The notes below the pieces were generated by a model. It had not been told where the DNA came from. It searched no databases and was given only the letters and a program-made list of their open reading frames with translations. This document shows positions 56,933 to 64,000 of a stretch of 64,000 nt of DNA, piece after piece. The stretch spans positions 1,844,298 to 1,908,297 of the forward strand of contig JAPTYO010000011.1 in NCBI GenBank assembly GCA_036873135.1. Reading direction: 5' to 3'. How positions within the stretch are numbered: position 1 is the stretch's first letter; each line of letters begins with the position of its first letter. Made by a program: the position numbers and the translations under genes. The DNA is from Clarkia xantiana subsp. parviflora (taxonomy: Eukaryota > Streptophyta > Magnoliopsida > Myrtales > Onagraceae).

Positions 56933-58689
56933 TTTCGGGAACCACGGCAGTTCACTTCACTACCATTACCGCTAGTCGAGTTGTATAAGAGGGCATTGGT
57001 CGAGGGGCTCATAGGTCCTGAAGTTCTAAGCTCCGAGACAAGAATCCCTAACAATGAGCCGAATGCGAAGTGCGAGTTTCACATGGGGGCACCAGGGCAT
57101 GACACAAACAATTGCCCTCGTCTTAAGCACCGGATTCAGGACCTCATCGACCACAAGTACTTGATCTTGAATGCCGTTCCGCCACCAAACGTCAACACCA
57201 ATCCACTTCCTAACCATGCCTCCAGCTCGGTCAACATGATCTATTTGGAGAATATACCAAAAGATTACATCTCGATGATTACTCCACTAATCATTGATTA
57301 CGTACCGCAAGGGCCAACTCCGTTCAAGTACGAGAGTGATAAGAGGGTGCCATGGAATTACGGGGGTTACATGACTGGACCGGCGAAGGAGGAAGGAGTT
57401 TTCACTATGACTCGATCAGGACGTTGTTATATCCAACCACAAAAACCACCCAAAGAAAAGGAGCCGGAAGGTTCCCAAAAAAGGAGCGTGACTGAAGAGG
57501 AAGCAGCTGCCTTCATGAAGATTGTGAAAGAGGCCGAGTACAAGGTGGTTGACCAGCTGCGCAAAACTCCTGCACAAATTTCTTTGTTGGCCCTACTTTT
57601 GAGTTCTGAGCCACACCGGGAAGCATTACTGAACGTCTTGAAAGAGGCTCTTGTACCGAAAGAAATTTCAGCACGTCAGGTGGAAAATCTCGTTGGTTCA
57701 GTCTTTTCAGGGCAAATCACTTTCGGGGATGATGAGTTAGGATCTGAGGGGAAGGATCACGTCAAAGCCCTCCACGTCGTATGCAAAAGTAGAGGATACG
57801 TGCTTTCAAGGGTAATGGTTGACAACGGTTCGGCTCTGAACGTTTGTCCATTATCTACCCTCCAACACATGAAAGTCGATTCATCGCTCATCCGCCCAAC
57901 CAAGAGTATTGTGCGAGCTTTTGACGGCAGCATCAGGGAAGTTCCAGGGGAGATCGACTTACAGTTGGAAGTGGGTCCGTGTGTGTTCAATGTGCCTTTC
58001 AAAGTCATGGACATCCCGGGAGTGTTCAGCCTACTTTTGGGAAGGCCTTGGATACACGCTGCAGGAGCAGTGCCTTCTACTCTGCATCAGAAGATGAAAT
58101 TCATCTCAGAGGGTCGTCTGGTTATAATCGATGGGGGTGAAGATTACAACATTTATAAAGAGACTGTTGTGCCCTTCATCAGTGTCGAGGGAAATGACCC
58201 GCTTTCATTCCATGCTTTCGAGCTTGTCTCTGTGATCAAGGATTGGGGAGAGCCATCGCCAGTCAAAGCCGAGCTAATGGTCGGGAAGATCATGCTGAAC
58301 AACAACTTCATCTTGGGGCGGGGTCTGGGAATCCATAATCAGGGCATCATATACCCTATAGCTCCGAAGAAGAACAATGGCACTTTTGGTTTGGGCTTCC
58401 ACCCCAGCTCCAAAAATTACGAAGCTATCCAAAAGAAGCGTCTGACCAGAATTTTCAGACCATTGGAGTTTCCTCCCCTCGCGGTGACATTTCCTGGTCC
58501 ACCGCAAGTGATCCAGACTGAAGACATCAACGATCATGCTGCCTTGTCAATGCTGTTTTCAACTGATGTTACTATTGGAGCCCTGATCGATGAAATCCTT
58601 CCAGTTACTTTCGTCCGTCCACTCGCCAGTGGGGAGAGTATCACAAACTGGATGACAGTGCCTGTTTATCAGCTTTCTCTTAGTAATGA
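56933..58689 (+). CDS. gag C-terminus (zinc knuckle) and aspartic protease
   Basis: The continuous frame begins RFREPRQFTSLPLPLVELY. It carries a knuckle of the form C-x2-H-x5-GH-x4-C (57071-57115) followed by LKHRIQDLIDHKYL, the usual Tat-clade gag end. The retroviral-type aspartic protease has DNGSALN (57821-57841) as its active-site motif, then a hydrophobic core and LLGRPWIHAAGAVPS. A G-patch-like stretch (GRGLGIHNQGIIYPI, then GTFGLGF) follows. The open frame stops at 58691-58693, but a GTAAGA donor at 58690 would splice it to the RT exon in frame. This segment itself is intact. Confidence 0.82.
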
Positions 58690-58886
58690 GTAAGAACTTA
58701 AAAAAAAAAAAGGATGTATTTCGCGTGGGACATATGTAATGAGCCCCGCATTTCTAGAAAAATGATATTTGGCTTGACTGAATTAAATTAATCATTTCTT
58801 TTGTTATTCATTGTGGTCTCAATATTTTCTATCGTCATTTACATACTTTCGGCCCTAATGCCAACCTCCATCTGTTTCTTCTCTAG
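58690..58886 (+). other. Probable Ogre-type intron between protease and RT
   Basis: 197 bp beginning GTAAGAAC and ending TTTCTTCTCTAG, AT-rich and with a pyrimidine-rich 3' side. Removing it joins the protease frame to the RT frame without a shift, forming a GAG codon across the junction, and removes the stop at 58691. Introns at this position are a known peculiarity of Ogre elements. Confidence 0.7.
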
Positions 58887-61320
58887 GAACAATGCACCTC
58901 GAGAACAAAAATGGCAACATGATTCAATCTTGTGCAATAACACATTTGCTGAATCTGGATCTATACCTTGCGGGTTAGGATCTAACGAGGATATCATCTC
59001 TAAAGAAATCAAAGAAAGCTGGAGGAGGTATGAGGGAGAAAGAATCTTGACAACCGAAGTCACCGAAACCATAAGCATCGGCACGCCCGAAGAACCACGC
59101 GAGCTGAAAATTGGTACGAGTCTAAGCCAGGATCAAAAGAATCGGATGACTGACTTACTAAAGGAGTATCAGGAGATTTTTGCCTGGTCATATGCTGACA
59201 TGCCGGGCCTCGACCCGTCAATCGTGGAGCATGTTTTGCCGCTCGACACAGTGAACTTCCGACCCAAGAGGCAACACCTACGACGACAAAGTCCTGACCT
59301 AGTCCTCAAGATCAAGGAGGAAGTCATAAAACAGATCGATGCTGGATTTTTGGAGGTATGCAATTATTCTGAGTGGGTAGCTAACATTGTTCCTGTGCCA
59401 AAGAAGGACGGCAGAGTCCGTGTCTGCGTCGATTATCGGGACCTCAACAAAGCCAGCCCGAAGGACACCTTTCCCTTGCCCCACATTGACATGTTGGTTG
59501 ACAGCACTGCACGCCACACGATGTTCTCATTCATGGATGGATTCTCGGGATACAACCAGATCAGAATGTTCGAGGAGGATAAGTCGAAAACGGCATTTAT
59601 CACAATGTGGGGTACGTTCTGTTACAAGGTAATGCCCTTCGGATTGAAGAATGCAGGGGCAACCTATCAGAGGGCGATGGTGACATTATTCCATGACATG
59701 ATGCACAAGCAGATCGAGGTGTACGTAGATGATATGATTGCGAAGTCTCAAGAAGGAGAAGATCACCTGGTCAATTTGCGTATGTTATTTGAAAGGCTCA
59801 AGAAGTACAAGTTGCGTTTGAATCCAACTAAATGCACATTTGGAACCACTTCAGGCAAGTTATTGGGATTTATTGTCAGCGAGAAGGGAATCGAGGTAGA
59901 CCCCGATAAGGTCAAGGCGATACAAGAACTGCGCCCACCGTCAACTGCCAAGGAGGTCCGAAGCCTATTAGGCCGCTTGAATTACATTGCACGTTTCATC
60001 GCAAATATGACGGTCAAATGTCAACCTTTGTTTCGTCTCTTGCGTAAAAATGCTCGGATGATTTGGGACGAAGAATGTCAGAATGCCTTGGAGTCCATCA
60101 AGACTTATCTAATGAACCCACCAATCCTGGTACCACCAATGCCATGACGACCACTCATTATGTACTTAACAGTGCGCCAAGGCTCGTTGGGGTGCATGTT
60201 GGGGCAACTCGATGTATCTGGGAAGATAGAACACGCCATCTACTACTTAAGCAAGAAGTTCACTGAAGGTGAAGCGAAGTACCCAGAAGTTGATAGGATA
60301 TGTTGTGCACTTGTATGGGTAATGCAGCGACTTCGTCAATACACGTTGTACTACACCATACACTTGTACTCGAAGATGGATCCAGTAAGATACCTCCTAG
60401 AGAAGCCAGCATTGACAAAGAATGTCGCAAAATGGCAGGTGCAACTGTCTGAGTATGACATACAATTTGTTCCCCGAATTTCGGTGAAGGGACAAGCAAT
60501 AGCCGACCACTTAGCGGAGTTTCCTATAGATGATGATCATCAGATCAACTCTGAATTTCCAGATGGAGAAATTATGCAAGTGGAAGTGGAAGGCGACGTG
60601 GACCCAAATTGGAAGATGTATTTCGACGGGGCTGTGAACTCAGTCGGAGGAGGCATTGGAGCAGTGCTCATCTCACCAAAAGGTCAGCAATATCCAGTGG
60701 CGGCCAAAGTCACCTTCCACTGCACGAACAATATGGCTGAATACGAAGCATGCATCCTTGGAATGCGCGCAGCAGTGGACCTCGAAGTTAAGAAGTTAGA
60801 AGTGTTCGGAGATTCTATGCTAATTATCCTACAGACAACATGGGAATGGCAAACCAGAGACGCCAAACTCCAACCATATCACAAGTACCTTGAGGATCTA
60901 GCAGAGGAATTCGAAGATATCACTTTCACTCATATGCCGAGAAACAAGAACCAATTTGCAGACGCATTGGCAACACTCGCGTCAATGGTTAGATTCTCCC
61001 CTGGGAACCGAATAATACCACTGGAAGTTAGGGTCAATGAGCTTCCGGCTTATTGCTGCGCTGTGGGAGAGTCAGATGGCCAACCATGGTTTGCTGACAT
61101 AAAAAGATATCTGGAAACTGGAGAGTTCACAGAAGGCGCCACGAGGAATGATCGAAAGGTTGTGCAACGAATGGCTTGCAATTATTTCCTCAGTGGTCCG
61201 ACCTTGTACAGAAGATCGTTTGATGAAACTCTTTTGAGGTGCGTGGATGCAGAGGAAGCTCAACACCTGATGGAAGAGATCCACGAAGGTAACTGTGGTT
61301 CACACATGAAGGGCGAATGT
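58887..61320 (+). pseudogene. Reverse transcriptase, RNase H and second RNase H, with a nonsense codon
   Basis: RT motifs run from VCVDYRDLNKASPKDTFPLP through FSFMDGFSGYNQIRM to the catalytic YVDD (59722-59733), and on to the first RNase H (GKIEHAIYYLSKKF). An in-frame TGA at 60145-60147 breaks the region just before RPLIMYLTV, where relatives have a sense codon. A second RNase H follows, with MYFDGAVN, NNMAEYEACILG and VFGDS supplying the acidic residues and a closing FADALATLA. The frame ends after HEGNCGSHMKGE, where the integrase zinc-binding region begins, and shifts near 61305-61320. RT and RNase H copy the RNA into DNA; the second RNase H is a Tat-clade acquisition. Confidence 0.85.
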
Positions 61321-62333
61321 TATCGAAGAAGATAATGAGACTCGGTTATTTCTGGTATACCATGACCACCGATTGCATTAAACATGTCAGGCATTGTCAC
61401 CTCTGTCAAGTATACGCGGATCAAATCCACGCACCACCGCATGAGCTCTATCCCATGACATCGCCATGGCCTTTCTCAATGTGGGGGATTGACGTGATCG
61501 GCATGATCTCTCCAAAGACATCCAATGGTCACCGATTCATATTGGTGGCCATCGACTACTTTACAAAGTGGGTCGAAGCTATTACCTTGGCGTCAGTCAC
61601 AGCAAAATCCGTAGAACGTTTCATCAAGCGGGACATTATCGCGCGCTACGGAGTGCCAGAGTCGATCATCACCGACAATGCCAAGAATCTGAATAACAAG
61701 CTAATTGACGAGCTGTGCGGCCAATTCAAGATCAAACACAGGAACTCGTCTCCATATCGTCCGCAGATGAACGGCGCAGTAGAGGCTGCAAATAAGAACA
61801 TCAAGAAGATCCTAGAGAAAATGACGGTTAATTACAAAGATTGGCATGACAAGCTACCTTGGGCGCTCATGGCTTATAGGACTTCAATCCGAACATCAAC
61901 TGGGGCAACTCCATTCTCCCTTGTTTATGGAACAGAGGCCGTCTTACCAATTGAAGTGGAAATCCCATCAGCTAGGATCCTCGCTGAATCAGAAATCAGC
62001 GAGTCAGAGTGGGCAAAGCAGAGATATGAACAGTTAAACCTCATCGATGAGAAGCGACTCACTGCACTATGCCACGGGCAGTTGTACCAGAAACGCATGG
62101 TTCGAGCATTCGATAAGAAAGTGCGTCCCAGAGACTTACATGCAGGTGATCTAGTGCTCCGAAAAGTCCTCCGAGTCAATCCAGATTCTCGGGGCAAGTT
62201 CGTACCCAAATACGAAGGACCGTATGTCGTCAAAGAAGTGTTTAGTGGAGGAGCCATGATCATCGCAGACATGGACGGGCAGGAACTCCCTAATCCAATC
62301 AACATGGACGCGGTCAAGAAGTATTATCCTTGA
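61317..62333 (+). CDS. Integrase of the Ogre-like element
   Basis: The frame opens at KIMRLGYFWYTM and includes the CxxC half of the HHCC zinc finger (HVRHCHLCQ). The DDE core follows, with D in WGIDVIG, D in ITDNAKNL (about 61672) and E in NGAVEAANKN (about 61783), a D,D35E spacing. The GPY-type C-terminus (VPKYEGPYVVKEVFSGGA) precedes the end NMDAVKKYYP. The HH half of the zinc finger lies upstream in the previous frame, so the integrase N-terminus is cut off by the frameshift near 61310. Confidence 0.85.
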   Translation: MLSKKIMRLGYFWYTMTTDCIKHVRHCHLCQVYADQIHAPPHELYPMTSPWPFSMWGIDVIGMISPKTSNGHRFILVAIDYFTKWVEAITLASVTAKSVERFIKRDIIARYGVPESIITDNAKNLNNKLIDELCGQFKIKHRNSSPYRPQMNGAVEAANKNIKKILEKMTVNYKDWHDKLPWALMAYRTSIRTSTGATPFSLVYGTEAVLPIEVEIPSARILAESEISESEWAKQRYEQLNLIDEKRLTALCHGQLYQKRMVRAFDKKVRPRDLHAGDLVLRKVLRVNPDSRGKFVPKYEGPYVVKEVFSGGAMIIADMDGQELPNPINMDAVKKYYP

Positions 62334-62369
62334 AAAAGATCTTGCAACCAGAAAGCGAGCCTTCGAATT

Positions 62370-62545
62370 TGAGAAAAAAATCCCGCTAAACCGAAAACCT
62401 GAGAGGGCGGTTTAGGCAAAATTTAGGGAAGAGTGGCGTGATTGAAAATCCCTCAAAAGGACGATCATGGCAAAAGGAGAGGAAATAAAATCCCCGCTAG
62501 GTTGAAAATCTGAAAGGGCGGCCTAGGCAAAAATTAGGGGAATCG
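62370..62545 (+). repeat. Two-copy conserved motif after integrase
   Basis: Two diverged copies, about 110 bp apart (62381 and 62491), of a unit reading TCCCGCTARRYYGAAAAYCTG then RGGGCGGYYTAGGCAAAAWTTAGGG. Similar blocks recur after integrase in Tat/Ogre elements. Confidence 0.55.
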
Positions 62546-62860
62546 AGAGATACGGTAAAAAAAAAATGATGGCCGTAGTAAAATGAGAGAAATCTGAGAG
62601 AAAAAAAAAAAGAAAAAAAAAACAACACAACACTTCGCTGGAAGAAATGGACTAATCCAAGAATGGGGCATTCAAGTGTCCAACTTCCCAGAGATCTACT
62701 GATTCGGCAAGCGGGACTGTTACAGTGTGCTTTCACAAGCTGCATTTCAAAGACGAGTAGGACTGTTACAGTCTGTTCCTACAAGTCAAATCTTATTGCA
62801 GCACCAGTGCAGGCCCGGCCGTCCAAGACGTGCATTCTCATTGCCGCCCCAATGCGTGCA

Positions 62861-63255
62861 TCACCGACAATCGGGACCTGTAGTTATCCAGCTTTCCGAG
62901 AGTCACAACCCGACAAATGGAGCCTTTAGGTGTTCAGCATCCGCAAGTCACCAACGACAATCGGGACCTGTAGTTATCCAGCTTTCCGAGAGTCACAACC
63001 CGACGAATGGAGCCTTTAGGTGTTCAGCCTCCGCAAGTCGCCACTGAAAATCGGGACCTGTAGTTATCCAGCTTTCCGAGAATCACAACCCGACAAACAG
63101 AGCCTTAAGGTGTTCAGCTCCGCAAGTCACCACCGACAATCGGGACCTGTGGTCATCCAGCATTCCGAGAGTCACAATTCAGACAAACGGAGCATTTAGG
63201 TGTTCAGCTTCCGCAAGTCACCACCAACGGTCGGGACCTATAGTTGTCTAGCTTC
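62861..63255 (+). repeat. Five-copy 90-bp tandem array in the 3' untranslated region
   Basis: TCGGGACCTGTAGTTATCCAG recurs at 62871, 62961, 63051, 63140 and 63231 (periods 90, 90, 89 and 91). Each unit also has CACAACCCGAC and GGTGTTCAGC. Identity between neighbouring units is high, so the array is recent. Confidence 0.88.
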
Positions 63256-63380
63256 CGAAAGTTTTGTATCTATCTATCTATATATATATATGTAATGTGA
63301 AAAGTGAACCGGACAGACCCAAAATCAGTTGTTCATCTTTGAACATACGCTCATTGGACCACTTCCATAAGCGCATGCCC

Positions 63381-63393
63381 AAAGAGGGGCAAC
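63381..63393 (+). promoter_or_regulatory. Polypurine tract
   Basis: AAAGAGGGGCAAC directly abuts the 3' LTR, as expected for the plus-strand primer. Confidence 0.7.
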
Positions 63394-64000
63394 TGTAAAC
63401 ACCCGATTTTGGACGTTGGTCGATAATACCATGATGCGTAGAATCGAGCCGGCAATAATCGACATGAAAAATATTTGAGCGTAGCCGAACCCGAATGTCA
63501 TGCAAGGTGTAACGGTCGAGCACGATATTACAAGTCTTACGTCTTATATGTGTGTATATACATACACATGTATATGGATACATTGGATACCATTATGTAC
63601 TCTCCATACAAAATCAATCATCGCACAAGCTAAGGAGTAGTCTGCCATCTTTGGAGTGGTTTTCCTTATGCATTTATGGATCAAAGACATTTTGGCAAGA
63701 TTTGTGCAGAAGGAAATCTCACATTGTCAACATATGTGAGCTATGCCTAGACTAGGAGCCAATTTGTCAAAAGGTGATGAAGAAAAATCTGCACTTCAAT
63801 GATTATGGAGGGCTATAAATAAAGTGCATTCTTGAGCTGAAGAGGATGCTGCAAGGAGAGCTTACGGGAAAGAATGATATAATACATTGCTTCATTCTCA
63901 TAGTCTACATTCATATATATGAGTAAAAGAGAGTGATAATTCTGGTTTAGTTTCAACAATCCTCATCTCAATCCGACCACGGTGTTTCCAAAGTCAAACC
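63394..64000 (+). repeat. 3' LTR of the Ogre-like element (partial)
   Basis: 607 bp aligned without gaps to 51610-52216. There are two transitions (near 63621 and 63639). It is cut off by the window end. Confidence 0.92.

Larger units (their letters stand above)
51610..64000 (+). mobile_element. Tat/Ogre-type Ty3/gypsy LTR retrotransposon (3' end beyond window)
   Basis: Order: 5' LTR, tRNA-Arg-type PBS, ORF1, gag, protease, probable intron, RT-RNase H, second (archaeal-type) RNase H, integrase, tandem repeats, polypurine tract, 3' LTR. An extra ORF before gag, a second RNase H, an intron between protease and RT, and a repeat-bearing 3' untranslated region are together diagnostic of the Tat clade, Ogre-like branch. 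The visible 607 bp of the 3' LTR differ from the 5' LTR at two sites. If the 3' LTR is full length, the element is about 13.2 kb. Several frame breaks suggest that this copy cannot move on its own. Confidence 0.93.

Noticed and set aside
62861..63255. A CRISPR-like array
   Set aside because: The whole 90-bp unit repeats, without unique spacers, inside a plant retrotransposon.

Overview
This window looks like nuclear DNA of a eudicot plant. It is AT-rich and has GT-AG introns, an Arabidopsis-type XBAT32 gene, a PLS-class pentatricopeptide repeat gene, a WAT1/EamA transporter gene and a dense, nested load of plant transposable elements. The species cannot be named from sequence alone. Only about 10% of the window is host coding sequence.

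Host genes. An intronless PPR gene lies on the minus strand at 12587-14473. An XBAT32-like ankyrin-RING E3 ligase gene lies on the plus strand at 17845-20733; its ten exons give a clean 490-residue frame. A small atypical helix-loop-helix protein gene lies on the minus strand at 21735-21980 and converges on XBAT32. I assembled an unrecognised four-exon gene on the minus strand at 28803-31198; all its introns are phase 1 and it has two copies of a Y-L-x2-D-x3-Y-A-x-L module. A WAT1-related transporter gene lies on the plus strand at 40586-42712 (seven exons, 365 residues). These genes are unrelated in function and form no pathway.

Mobile DNA by region. From 1 to 12.5 kb: AT-rich spacer with short LTR-like elements, hAT and Mutator-type MITEs and a nested CACTA MITE. 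From 14.7 to 40.2 kb: a set of long fold-back Mutator-like elements. Most carry GGGTTAA/TTAACCC ends, several have 9-bp target duplications and five share a GC-rich core. Two sit in introns of host genes. From 42.8 to 46.5 kb: a tandem segmental duplication. Its first copy carries a solo LTR and a complete 588-bp TRIM that splits an RNase H-like reading frame; its second copy lacks the solo LTR and has lost the RNase H segment by deletion. From 47.3 to 49.3 kb: a minus-strand L1-type LINE relict, itself interrupted by a 555-bp solo LTR, a small hairpin MITE and a SINE-like unit. From 51610 to the window end: a Ty3/gypsy element of the Tat/Ogre kind. It has a 1454-bp 5' LTR, a tRNA-Arg-type PBS, an extra ORF1, gag, protease, a probable intron, RT-RNase H, a second RNase H, integrase, a 3' tandem-repeat array and a partial 3' LTR.

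The strongest signals for a second look are five. (1) Seven copies of one 376-435 bp LTR-like family (TGATGCAG...CTGCATCA), each with direct or near-direct 5-bp target duplications and no internal region. (2) The Ogre-like element has almost identical LTRs (2 differences in 607 bp) yet carries four frame breaks and a nonsense codon, plus a 197-bp intron whose removal joins protease to RT in frame. (3) A TRIM with unequal LTRs sits inside an RNase H frame. (4) Fold-back elements of diverged sequence share a GC-rich core. (5) The unrecognised duplicated-module gene has a fold-back element in its first intron. I found no evidence of a new defence or metabolic system; the interest lies mainly in transposon biology and one unnamed protein family.
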